From Bacteriovoracaceae bacterium UBA4096 (GTDB taxonomy: Bacteria; Bdellovibrionota; Bacteriovoracia; Bacteriovoracales; Bacteriovoracaceae), in contig DFXY01000053.1 in NCBI GenBank assembly GCA_002381945.1, positions 1 to 22,623 on the forward strand: a DNA stretch of 22,623 nucleotides, in the 5' to 3' direction. A model generated the notes under the pieces. It saw only the letters and a program-made list of their open reading frames with translations. It was not told where the DNA came from and made no database searches. This document shows, piece by piece, positions 15,733 to 22,623 of the stretch. Positions within the stretch are counted from its first letter, which is position 1; each line of letters starts with the position of its first letter. A program made the translations under genes and the position numbers.

Positions 15733-16226
15733 TTTAACTTGCCTAGCTGCTCTTTCATCTCTTTGAGAGAAGTTTCTAAATTCTCAATATGCTTAGCCTG
15801 CTTTTCAGTCAGGGACATCAATTCTTTGATTCCGGCCAATAGAACTGGTGCAAGACCCGCATAATTCACATGACCAAACCCCTGCTCATCTTCTTTAACC
15901 AATCGAGGCAACTGAGTTTTAAGATCCTGGGCCATGACACCAATCTGCTCTCCCTCAGGAAAATTTTTATGGGCGAAATCTTTAGTATTGTATTCATACT
16001 TATACACATCAAGATTTGAAATGAGATTTAAAGCGCCATCAAACTTCTGGATCTCTTGTTTGAAGCGTACATCTGATCCAGCGAAAACATCCAGATAAAC
16101 ATTGTCATTGAGAACCTCGGCTTCGATGTCTTCAAGCTTGTACTCAGTGATACCTCCAAAGTAATACTTTCTTTCTTCGTCAGAAGAATCATTGTCGGTA
16201 TCGGCTGGTTTTTTAGTATCAGACAT
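15729..16226 (-). CDS. small protein with peptidase S74 / intramolecular chaperone domain (165 aa)
   Basis: After an acidic, low-complexity N-terminus (about 1-25), residues about 50-137 match the S74 intramolecular chaperone domain of phage tail spikes. SDVRFK at 51-56 holds the Ser-Asp, Arg and Lys of the self-cleavage site, followed by LNLISNLDVYKYEY, IGVMAQDLKTQLPRLV at about 95-110, VNYAGLAPVLLAGIKEL at 120-136 and a C-terminal coiled coil (about 138-165). In phage proteins this domain trimerises the fibre and then cuts itself off before the Ser. Here only 50 residues precede it and no fibre or phage gene is nearby. The ATG at 16226 has a GGGAG ribosome binding site; a TTG 18 bases earlier does not. 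Confidence 0.8.
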   Translation of the reverse strand: MSDTKKPADTDNDSSDEERKYYFGGITEYKLEDIEAEVLNDNVYLDVFAGSDVRFKQEIQKFDGALNLISNLDVYKYEYNTKDFAHKNFPEGEQIGVMAQDLKTQLPRLVKEDEQGFGHVNYAGLAPVLLAGIKELMSLTEKQAKHIENLETSLKEMKEQLGKLN

Positions 16227-16232
16227 GGATTG

Positions 16233-16237
16233 CTCCC
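16233..16237 (-). promoter_or_regulatory. ribosome binding site deciding the start of the S74-domain gene
   Basis: GGGAG on the minus strand lies 6 bases before the ATG at 16226 and supports it over the TTG at 16244, whose codons would run through this site. Confidence 0.5.
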
Positions 16238-16262
16238 ATTTCAATTAAACAAATCTTCGTGA

Positions 16263-16271
16263 ATTTTACCA
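16263..16271 (-). promoter_or_regulatory. candidate extended -10 promoter of the S74-domain gene
   Basis: TGGTAAAAT on the minus strand is an extended -10 element (TGn before a 5/6 match to TATAAT). It would start transcription near 16256, about 30 bases before the ATG. No good -35 is seen, as is usual for this type. It follows the bc operon terminator, so the gene would be a separate unit. Confidence 0.33.
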
Positions 16272-16294
16272 TTATTGGCGATTCAGAGCCACTC

Positions 16295-16323
16295 AAAAAA
16301 AGAAGGCCCCGCAAAGCGGGGCC
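16295..16323 (-). terminator. intrinsic terminator of the bc-complex operon
   Basis: A perfect 8-base GC-rich stem (GGCCCCGC at 16305-16312 and GCGGGGCC at 16316-16323) with an AAA loop is followed on the minus strand by TTCTTTTTTT. It begins 6 bases after the octaheme cytochrome stop codon and ends that operon before the S74 gene. Confidence 0.92.
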
Positions 16324-16329
16324 AAATCT

Positions 16330-19173
16330 TTATTTATTTTCGGGGAAAGGTTTAGGTTTGGTATCGTAGCCAAACTCTTGAATTAACTTCCTAACTGCCC
16401 GGATTTGACGTTTAGGATCGTTGTCTAAGACACCATCAACTGCCGGGTAGAGCTTCCCTTCACCATCATCCCAGAAAGCTGGCATGCTGGTGTATGGAAG
16501 GTAAGACTGAGGATTGGCAATCCATGATTCCATCCACTCTCCACGAAGGCGCTTCTTCGCATAGTGAAGATCTGGTGCCTGAGGAGCATCAGAGTTGAAG
16601 CCAAGCGTGTGACAAGTAGCACATGCCATTTCTTCCCAAATTCTTTGGGCAGCAGCTTTCTCACCTGGTTCCCATTCAATTTTAGGATTCTCTTCAAAGG
16701 TCACTTGGTTAGCACCACCCTGGAATCCACTTACTAGTTTGTTCAACTCACTGTGCTTGAATGGGAAAGTCGGCATTCTGACTTTCACATAAGGTCGAAT
16801 CGGATGAACATTTTGAAGGAAGTCAAACAACCAATCTGTCTGCGTACGGAAACCTTGGCGAGTTAAGTATGGAGGTCCATAATTTTGATCTTCAAAGGCT
16901 TCAGAAAGAGCACCACCAACACCATCGATCTTATGACAGCCGTAACAATTATACTTGTTAGCAACTTTCATTCCTTCCTGGTATTGCTTCTCTCCAGCAC
17001 TGAGACGACGCTGACCGGCCAGAGGAATTCTATCGGCAACCTGTCCAAGAAGAACAAGAACCATAGACTCAACTTCCTGATCATTAAGATAGAAGTTAGG
17101 CATTTTGTTCAAATCTTTAAACTGCTTAGGAACCCCAACATCCCAAATTCTTGGACTCTTAAGATGCTGAGTTAACCAACCATGACGAGTGTGAGGAACA
17201 TGTGTTTGCTGACCGAAGCCAAACTGTTCAACTGGCTTAGAGCCTTCCTTAGTCAATTCAGGTCCGATTTGAGGAAGATCCCCTTCAAATCCTGGAATAT
17301 TGTGACAAGAATAACAGCCGTACTTATTAATAGAGCGGCGTCCAAGCTCCATCGTTCTTTCGTCTTCGCTAAGTTTAGATAGCTTCGCTTTAGCAGCTTC
17401 GATGGTCTCGAAAGCTGAGAAATAATCTTCAATTAGAATCTGGTCTCTCACTTTTGGATCAAGCTCAGGGAACTTAAGGGAAGCAAACTGCTCATTCTTA
17501 AAGCTCAAGAGATACGAAGCGATATCATTGGCCTCTTTATCCGTAAGACGGAAAGAAGGCATAATCGTTGTCGGGTCATAATGAGATGGCTGCTTCAACC
17601 AAGAAACAAGCCAGTCCGGATCAACTTTAGATCCCAGACCTGTCAAATAAGGTCCAGCCTTCTGACCAACTTTATTCCACTGCTCATCGAGCCCTTCAAC
17701 CGTATGACAACCAACGCAACCAATGGTTTGAATTAAATCTTTACCATTTGCGGAATTACCACCGGCAAATTTTTGAATTGGCTTATAGCTGGTATTAGAC
17801 TTAACGATGTATTCGGCCATGGCATTAACTTCGGCCTGGTTACGCGCACGGAACTCAGGTGCCGAGTTGTTTGGCTGATCAAAGAACTGAGGCATTCTTG
17901 ATTCTGGATTGAAGGCTTGTGGGGCCCAGATCCAGTTTTTGATCCAGTCTTTTGAGAGAACCTTAGAAGTCACTTTAGAAAGTGCTGGACCTGGCTTCTC
18001 AAGATGCTGCCATCCTTCGATTTTATGACAAGCATAACAACCATAGTTTTCAACAAGCTCTCTTCCGTGATTTAGCTTCTCTGCCATAGGAATTCTTTCT
18101 TCATCCTTATGACACTTAATACACATCCCTTCCGTATACTGAAGTGGAAGCATAGGCTGAGGAACCTTGTGCGGCTCATGCCAATGATACTTCTCTTTCC
18201 AAACCTTCGCTTGCTCTTCATTTTGTGGAATGTGAGCAGGAGAATTGAAATCATTTACTCTGTCACCAACCCCACCGTGACAAGAAGTACATCCAAACTC
18301 TTTCACTGGGTGAGCAGAGTTAACACCAACAGCAAGAGAATCAACCTTAGGGTGAGTCTTATATGGATTTTCTTGATCTTCGTAACCTGCTTTATCAATG
18401 AAGACGTGACAAGTAGTACAACGGTCAATCTTTGGAACGTGCTGGAAGTAACGGTCGTCTGTTACATTTTGAACAACGTACTGACGGATCTTAATCGTTG
18501 GATCAAGATAATCGATAAAAGGGGCGTTTCTCATGGCCCAAATTGGAGTCTTCTCAGTAAGAGTCATGGCCTGAAGCAAGAGGTCTCTGCTGCCCATTAA
18601 TTCTTTTAACTGACGTTCTGCTTCTGTACGAGAAGCGACCAATTGCTTGATCTTCTCATCAACCTTGCCTTCAGAAGCTTGAAGACCTTTGAGATTATCT
18701 TTCCCCTCGATCTCTTTCTTTTTGTAGTCTTGGAAAGTTACTTTTAACTTTTTAGCATCATCAAAATGCTTTTCTACTAAAGCATGCTCATACTTAAACT
18801 GGTAGGCAGCGGCTTGAGAGCCGTTCACACCATTGACCATGTTCTGAACATAGATCTTTCTTTGAATTTCAGCTTTTTCTTCGTTCAACTTATCAAGTTC
18901 AGCTTTACGACCTTCAATCTCTTTTTCAGCTGCAACGATATTTGCTTTAACTTCTTTGAGTTTTTCGCTATCGATGCTTCCTTCAATTTCCTTGATTTTT
19001 TCCTGAGTCTTCTGCTTTTCAATATCAAGGGCTTTTACTTGTACGGCTTTCCATGGACGAATATAGTCATCAAATACCATCCAGATAACGACTAAAAGAA
19101 AGCATACGGAGATAACAGCAAAAATCTTGTTAAGGACGTTTGTGTCATAAGCCATTCCAGGTTCACGTTTCAT
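16330..19173 (-). CDS. membrane-anchored octaheme cytochrome c with coiled-coil stalk, bc-complex subunit (947 aa)
   Basis: Residues about 15-34 form a membrane anchor. About 45-200 is a long, charged coiled-coil region. Eight CxxCH heme sites follow at 252, 295, 351, 379, 486, 620, 743 and 851. The last five each pair with a downstream MPxF methionine (M427, M538, M691, M800 and M897), the pattern of class I cytochrome c domains with His-Met ligands. The first three lack such a methionine and sit in a His-rich stretch (HWHEPH), so they are probably bis-His. Being last in an operon with Rieske and cytochrome b and no separate cytochrome c1, it is the likely electron acceptor of the complex and the wire to terminal oxidases or other periplasmic partners. 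It would be exported by Sec and matured in the periplasm. Confidence 0.93.
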   Translation of the reverse strand: MKREPGMAYDTNVLNKIFAVISVCFLLVVIWMVFDDYIRPWKAVQVKALDIEKQKTQEKIKEIEGSIDSEKLKEVKANIVAAEKEIEGRKAELDKLNEEKAEIQRKIYVQNMVNGVNGSQAAAYQFKYEHALVEKHFDDAKKLKVTFQDYKKKEIEGKDNLKGLQASEGKVDEKIKQLVASRTEAERQLKELMGSRDLLLQAMTLTEKTPIWAMRNAPFIDYLDPTIKIRQYVVQNVTDDRYFQHVPKIDRCTTCHVFIDKAGYEDQENPYKTHPKVDSLAVGVNSAHPVKEFGCTSCHGGVGDRVNDFNSPAHIPQNEEQAKVWKEKYHWHEPHKVPQPMLPLQYTEGMCIKCHKDEERIPMAEKLNHGRELVENYGCYACHKIEGWQHLEKPGPALSKVTSKVLSKDWIKNWIWAPQAFNPESRMPQFFDQPNNSAPEFRARNQAEVNAMAEYIVKSNTSYKPIQKFAGGNSANGKDLIQTIGCVGCHTVEGLDEQWNKVGQKAGPYLTGLGSKVDPDWLVSWLKQPSHYDPTTIMPSFRLTDKEANDIASYLLSFKNEQFASLKFPELDPKVRDQILIEDYFSAFETIEAAKAKLSKLSEDERTMELGRRSINKYGCYSCHNIPGFEGDLPQIGPELTKEGSKPVEQFGFGQQTHVPHTRHGWLTQHLKSPRIWDVGVPKQFKDLNKMPNFYLNDQEVESMVLVLLGQVADRIPLAGQRRLSAGEKQYQEGMKVANKYNCYGCHKIDGVGGALSEAFEDQNYGPPYLTRQGFRTQTDWLFDFLQNVHPIRPYVKVRMPTFPFKHSELNKLVSGFQGGANQVTFEENPKIEWEPGEKAAAQRIWEEMACATCHTLGFNSDAPQAPDLHYAKKRLRGEWMESWIANPQSYLPYTSMPAFWDDGEGKLYPAVDGVLDNDPKRQIRAVRKLIQEFGYDTKPKPFPENK

Positions 19174-19196
19174 TATTGCTGCCTTATCTAAATCAA

Positions 19197-20273
19197 TTAA
19201 AGGTTTAACTCAAATTCTGGCATGGCCAGGATGTACTTAAGATCGAAGAACCAACGTAAGTACATTTTAATAGGTAAGCTCATCATGCCTAAAATAAGGG
19301 CAAGCATGATGTAGTAACGGATTGCTCCCATACGCTCCAGATAGCTTTGTCCCCACTTCTTAGTGATCAACGGAATTGTTCCGAACATATAACCAAAAGT
19401 AGCGATCAAACCAAAGATCTCACGAACAAAGATGTTTTTCGGAAGACCCATATTCAGCATTTTGATCCAAATGATTTCTGAGAGGTTGATGTTATTTTCA
19501 GCAACCACTTTATGAGCATCCCAGTATTCGAATGGACCATAGAAAGTCCAGTTTGGACCACGCAGGAAGGTACCAACTTGAATAAGGAAAACCCAAAGAG
19601 CAAGCCACCCAAATAGGAAGCCAGTGATAGCGAATTTTCTTTCTTTGAAAGTATAGTATCCATTCCCCTTCGGATTAACGTCGATGAAAGGAATAGCAAT
19701 AAGTCCAACTAAGATCAGACCAGGAAGAACCACACCGGCCATCCACGGATCGAAATAAACAAGCATTTCCTGAAGTCCAAGGAAGTACCAAGGAGCCTTG
19801 GCAGGGTTTGGAGCCCAGGTGGGGTTAGCAGGTTCTTCTAGTGGAGCTTTTAAGAATATCGCCCATACAATTAGGAAAATTGTACAAAGGATACCTGCGA
19901 ACAATTCTGTATAAACGAGGTTAGGCCAGGCCCAAACTTTTTCACGATTTTCTGGAGTTCCTTCAATAGGGCCTTCTCCGGCTTCAATACGAAGGTCGTT
20001 TTGATGACCTCTATAAAGAGCATACCAAGTTGACCAGAAGACCAAACCATTCAAGATAATAATTGGAACGTTATCTGGTAATGAGATAATGGTAAAGAAG
20101 ACGGGATCACTTACCATCCAAACAAAAACAACTAGAACAAAAATCAACAGTCCCCAACCGAACTTCTTAGTCCCAACGATATCTATTCTCTTCATCGCAA
20201 GTGCGAAGAGAATGATAAAAGCCGTAAACGAGAACAACGGCGAGGAGAGATAGTTAATCGCTTCCTTAATCAT
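19197..20273 (-). CDS. cytochrome b C-terminal half (subunit IV-like) of a menaquinol:cytochrome c reductase (358 aa)
   Basis: Residues about 113 onward match the C-terminal half of cytochrome b: a helix at 121-141, the quinol-site region AKAPWYFLGLQEML at 158-171, a helix at about 180-198, IDVNP, a helix at about 219-241 and FLRGPNWTFYGPFEYWD. The PEWY motif of bc1 and b6f reads APWY (160-163). Before this the protein has an extra about 110 residues with three predicted membrane helices (about 12-27, 38-56 and 69-87), making it much longer than a b6f subunit IV of about 160 residues; two more helices end the protein. It forms the Qo side of the membrane core with the cytochrome b half encoded 18 bases upstream. 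The AAAGG ribosome binding site supports the start. Confidence 0.9.
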   Translation of the reverse strand: MIKEAINYLSSPLFSFTAFIILFALAMKRIDIVGTKKFGWGLLIFVLVVFVWMVSDPVFFTIISLPDNVPIIILNGLVFWSTWYALYRGHQNDLRIEAGEGPIEGTPENREKVWAWPNLVYTELFAGILCTIFLIVWAIFLKAPLEEPANPTWAPNPAKAPWYFLGLQEMLVYFDPWMAGVVLPGLILVGLIAIPFIDVNPKGNGYYTFKERKFAITGFLFGWLALWVFLIQVGTFLRGPNWTFYGPFEYWDAHKVVAENNINLSEIIWIKMLNMGLPKNIFVREIFGLIATFGYMFGTIPLITKKWGQSYLERMGAIRYYIMLALILGMMSLPIKMYLRWFFDLKYILAMPEFELNL

Positions 20274-20291
20274 ATGCTTACCTTTTGCTTC

Positions 20292-21071
20292 CTATAATGG
20301 TGCTGAAATTCCGCCATCTTTACGAACTCTCCAGAAGTGAACCGCTATAAGAACGGCAACGACTAATGGAATGAATACGCAGTGGAGAATGTAGAAACGA
20401 AGCAGAGCTGCCTCACCTACGAAACGACCACCTAGAAGTTGGAAACGAACATCGTTTTTATCAGATACCAATACGAAGTCACCGATCTTAGCTAGCGCAG
20501 CACCTGGACCACCCTGACCAAGGAAAGGAGTGGCCTTCGCCATGTTAGATCCCACGGTAATCGCCCAAATAGCGAGCTGATCCCAAGGAAGAAGATAACC
20601 GGTAAAGGAGAGAAGCATAGTGAGAACTAGAAGAATAACACCAACACCCCAGTTGAATTCACGAGGTGGCTTATAAGAACCAGTCATAAAGACTCGGAAC
20701 ATGTGAATCCACACAGTAATAACCATTAAGTGAGCTCCCCAACGATGAAGTTCACGCATGATTCCCAAAGGAACGTGTTCACGCAGACCGATGATGTCTG
20801 TGAAAGCGTATTCAGCAGTTGGACGATAATAGAACATGAGAAGTACGCCAGTCACAGTAAGAGCAAGGAATACGAAGAAGGTTAATCCTCCCATACACCA
20901 TGTGTAACCCAACTGCACCCCAGACTTCTTAAGCTTGATTGGGTGAAGATGAAGAAATACGTTACCTGCAACCACTGCAGCTCTGTTACGAGCATTGTTA
21001 GGAGGGCCATGACGGAAAATAGCTTTCCATACCTGGGTATTAGCGACTTTTTTGGCAAAACCTTCAGACAT
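20292..21071 (-). CDS. qcrB: cytochrome b N-terminal half (b6-type) of a menaquinol:cytochrome c reductase (259 aa)
   Basis: This is a four-helix cytochrome b half. Heme-ligand histidines are H109 and H123 (HRWGAHLMVITVWIH, 14 apart) and H230 and H245 (15 apart), the spacing of b6 and Bacillus QcrB rather than mitochondrial b. C59 in YTWCMGGLTFF falls exactly where cytochrome b6 and QcrB carry the cysteine that binds heme c(i)/c(n). FYYRPT at 80-85 and GSYKPPREFNW at 131-141 are classic. An insertion of roughly 20 residues (about 186-215) lies between helices C and D. It binds two b hemes and forms the Qi and part of the Qo site. GAGG lies 8 bases before the ATG. Confidence 0.94.
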   Translation of the reverse strand: MSEGFAKKVANTQVWKAIFRHGPPNNARNRAAVVAGNVFLHLHPIKLKKSGVQLGYTWCMGGLTFFVFLALTVTGVLLMFYYRPTAEYAFTDIIGLREHVPLGIMRELHRWGAHLMVITVWIHMFRVFMTGSYKPPREFNWGVGVILLVLTMLLSFTGYLLPWDQLAIWAITVGSNMAKATPFLGQGGPGAALAKIGDFVLVSDKNDVRFQLLGGRFVGEAALLRFYILHCVFIPLVVAVLIAVHFWRVRKDGGISAPL

Positions 21072-21089
21072 ATCTATATCCTCTAATTA

Positions 21090-21593
21090 TTAAACATCAA
21101 TGTAAGCTTCAGAATTGTTCCATTCACCTTTTTCGTAACGGAACACTTTCGTCTTGTCGACGATGATCTTGCCTTCTGGATTTCTAAAAATTTTAAATCT
21201 TTCTAGAGGACGAGGCGCGGGGCCTTCGAAATTAATACCATTTGGATAATAACCAGATCCGTGACAAGGACATTTGAATTTTGATTCAGCTGGAAGCCAA
21301 GTTGGAATACAGCCAAGGTGAGTACAGATGTTCGACATAGCAACTAGTTTGCCGTCTTTCTTATAGATCCAAACTCCGAAACCATTTTTCCATCTCTCAT
21401 CTACACCTTCCGCATACTCATCTGGTAGACCAGCGATGAAGTCCATCGCCGGCTCGAAAACGACGTTTGGATAGAGGTATCTAAAGATTAAACTGGCAAA
21501 GCCAGCAGTTGCAGCACCAAATGTAATCCATCCTACAGCCAGAAAGCTGAAGAACTCGCGACGGTTCAGACTGGTTTTTGCCTCTTCACTCAT
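21090..21593 (-). CDS. qcrA: Rieske [2Fe-2S] subunit of the bc complex (167 aa)
   Basis: Cluster-binding boxes are CTHLGC at 90-95 and CPCHGSGY at 108-115, supplying two Cys and two His plus the disulfide pair. The N-terminus has LNRREFFSFL at 9-18, a twin-arginine-type signal, followed by a hydrophobic helix (about 17-37) that probably stays as the membrane anchor, as in other Rieske proteins exported by Tat. EGPAPRPLERF at about 123-133 is the conserved proline-loop region. The head would carry electrons from quinol at the Qo site to the octaheme cytochrome. A GGAG ribosome binding site lies 9 bases before the ATG, and 89 bases separate it from the HEAT-repeat gene. Confidence 0.95.
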   Translation of the reverse strand: MSEEAKTSLNRREFFSFLAVGWITFGAATAGFASLIFRYLYPNVVFEPAMDFIAGLPDEYAEGVDERWKNGFGVWIYKKDGKLVAMSNICTHLGCIPTWLPAESKFKCPCHGSGYYPNGINFEGPAPRPLERFKIFRNPEGKIIVDKTKVFRYEKGEWNNSEAYIDV

Positions 21594-21682
21594 GTGAGAA
21601 TCTCCGGAAAATATATGTCCAGGTCGAAAAATGACGCTAGAATATGGGGCTTTTAGTTTTCACCCATTATGGTTGTAAACTT

Positions 21683-22534
21683 CTAATTTTTCAATACTTT
21701 TAGAACCTGTTTTGCTTTTGTATTCACTCGGACATTGGGGTCGGTGGTCTGAACTTTCTCTACTAATCCAGCCATTTCATTCCAAGCGGATTGCTCGATG
21801 CGCTCTAAGACGTTAACCTTCAAGCTTTCTACTTGAGCACCATTTAACGCACCCGCTTTGGCGACATCATATCGAAGATTCATTATTTCTTCTAAAGTAG
21901 AAATGGCTTCATTCTTTTTGTAATAAACCAGCACCGTCGCCGCGGCGTACCGAAGGGTCTGCTCTCCCGAATTAAGCTGTGCAGTCGCCTTTTCTTCAAC
22001 ACTTGGATGACCATGCGCCGCTAAGGTAAGCAAGGCCACCTGCTTCAGACCGGGATCAAGATCTTGCTGAAGCAGCGCTTCTACTTTATTCCACTTAATA
22101 TCGCTGCCTTTATCCATATTACCAAGTGAGACCACAGCATTGAATTTAACTTGAGAATCCTGATCCTCTAACGCAGCGTTTAGTACCGGCAAGGTTAAAG
22201 GATTATTTAAACTCCCTAGGGCCAATACAACAAAGTTTCTTGTGCGAGGATCGACGGATTCGCGATATACCTTGGAAAGATTTTCAATTACCCAAGGCAT
22301 ATCTTCTTTGGGAATCCGGGAAGAGGCCAAGAATTTTGATAATTCATAGGCAGCAACCCAGCGGTTGCCAAATGTTTTAGAATTCATTTCATCGATAAGA
22401 TCACGATGATTTTTTCCAGAAGAGAGCATTTTTGTTACACCGAAGATGATGAGTGCACCCACCAGAACAATCGCTATAGGAACGGCGATTCCCGAGAGTG
22501 GAGAACTTTCCAACATCTTTTTTTGTTCGGACAT
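21683..22534 (-). CDS. membrane-anchored HEAT-repeat protein, first gene of the bc operon (283 aa)
   Basis: A single membrane helix (about 14-36) is followed by a run of helical repeats of HEAT/armadillo type: for example RNFVVLALGSLNNPLTLPVL, then VKFNAVVSLGNMDKG, LKQVALLTLAAHGHPSVEE and LRYAAATVLVYYKKNEAI. Such repeats bind other proteins. Position at the head of the bc operon, on the same strand, suggests an assembly factor or accessory subunit, perhaps for loading or scaffolding the large cytochrome; this is inference. An AAGGAAG ribosome binding site lies just before the ATG. It has no enzyme motifs and no heme sites. Confidence 0.8.
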   Translation of the reverse strand: MSEQKKMLESSPLSGIAVPIAIVLVGALIIFGVTKMLSSGKNHRDLIDEMNSKTFGNRWVAAYELSKFLASSRIPKEDMPWVIENLSKVYRESVDPRTRNFVVLALGSLNNPLTLPVLNAALEDQDSQVKFNAVVSLGNMDKGSDIKWNKVEALLQQDLDPGLKQVALLTLAAHGHPSVEEKATAQLNSGEQTLRYAAATVLVYYKKNEAISTLEEIMNLRYDVAKAGALNGAQVESLKVNVLERIEQSAWNEMAGLVEKVQTTDPNVRVNTKAKQVLKVLKN

Positions 22535-22623
22535 TTGACTTCCTTAATGCTAAAAAGGCTTTTTGAATACCGTGGAAATTAGCAAAATCATTCTTAAATT
22601 GGAAGTCTAATGGCCTATCTTCT
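22535..22623. other. upstream region of the bc operon at the window edge
   Basis: This 89-base stretch holds the AAGGAAG ribosome binding site of the HEAT-repeat gene and a short A/T-rich inverted repeat at 22552-22564. I see no convincing promoter; the operon may start further upstream, outside the window. Confidence 0.3.

Noticed and set aside
15729..16226. Prophage fragment reading of the S74 gene
   Set aside because: No other phage gene, integrase or attachment site is seen nearby, so a prophage cannot be called from this gene alone.
16227..16244. TTG start adding six residues to the S74 protein
   Set aside because: There is no ribosome binding site before it, and the GGGAG within this stretch serves the ATG at 16226.
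18109..18600. 163-codon open frame on the plus strand opposite the octaheme cytochrome gene
   Set aside because: It lies wholly antisense to a clear gene with eight heme sites, and its translation has no recognisable domain and odd composition.
22552..22564. AAAAAG/CTTTTT inverted repeat as a terminator
   Set aside because: The stem is short and almost all A/T, and no U-run follows on the minus strand. It is probably chance in AT-rich DNA.
1..22623. CRISPR arrays, tRNA or rRNA genes, insertion sequences
   Set aside because: I saw no regularly spaced repeats, tRNA-like cloverleaf, rRNA sequence or transposase. The window is almost fully covered by protein genes. A dedicated tRNA or repeat search was not possible.

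Overview
The window is about 22.6 kb, AT-rich and almost entirely coding; no gap between genes exceeds about 110 bases. It suggests a Gram-negative, respiring bacterium. The evidence is a heptosyltransferase-like GT9 enzyme, a Wzm/Wzt-type ABC exporter, and a menaquinol/cytochrome bc complex with a split cytochrome b and a multiheme cytochrome c in place of cytochrome c1. Gene style and the split-cytochrome-b/multiheme layout fit the Bdellovibrionota/Oligoflexia or former deltaproteobacterial lineages. This placement is an inference and is not proven by any marker gene here.

Region 1 (173-10533, minus strand) is a tight ten-gene operon-like run. In order of transcription it encodes: a radical SAM/SPASM-like enzyme, a membrane fatty acid hydroxylase/sterol desaturase-family protein, a B12-binding-type radical SAM enzyme, a GT2 glycosyltransferase, a GT9 glycosyltransferase, two tandem paralogous radical SAM enzymes with a C-terminal auxiliary-cluster region, a class I SAM methyltransferase with a zinc-ribbon-like N-terminus, another radical SAM enzyme, and a second B12-binding-type radical SAM enzyme. 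That is six radical SAM proteins in about 10 kb, mixed with glycosyltransferases and a lipid hydroxylase. A doubtful small ORF follows at the left edge.

Region 2 (10593-15732, plus strand) is transcribed divergently from a shared 59-bp promoter gap. It encodes a small S24/S26-type (signal-peptidase-like) protein without an obvious membrane anchor, an ABC-2 permease, its ATPase, a GT4 glycosyltransferase, a protein of unknown family, and a degenerate nucleotidyltransferase-like protein. Regions 1 and 2 together read as one locus for making and exporting a glycosylated, probably lipid-linked surface molecule or glycoconjugate with heavy radical modification. No NDP-sugar synthesis genes, polymerase, ligase or convincing precursor peptide are visible, so the product is unknown. 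This is the best candidate in the window for an undescribed system.

Region 3 (15729-16226, minus) is a lone gene for a small protein with a peptidase S74 (intramolecular chaperone) domain, normally found at the end of phage tail spikes. It has no phage genes around it.

Region 4 (16330-22534, minus) is a respiratory operon: HEAT-repeat membrane protein, Rieske protein, cytochrome b N-terminal half, cytochrome b C-terminal half, and a 947-residue octaheme cytochrome c with a membrane anchor and a coiled-coil stalk. It ends at a strong intrinsic terminator. The complex would oxidise menaquinol and pass electrons through the Rieske centre into the eight-heme chain. The cytochrome b keeps the cysteine that binds heme c(i)/c(n) in b6f-type complexes.
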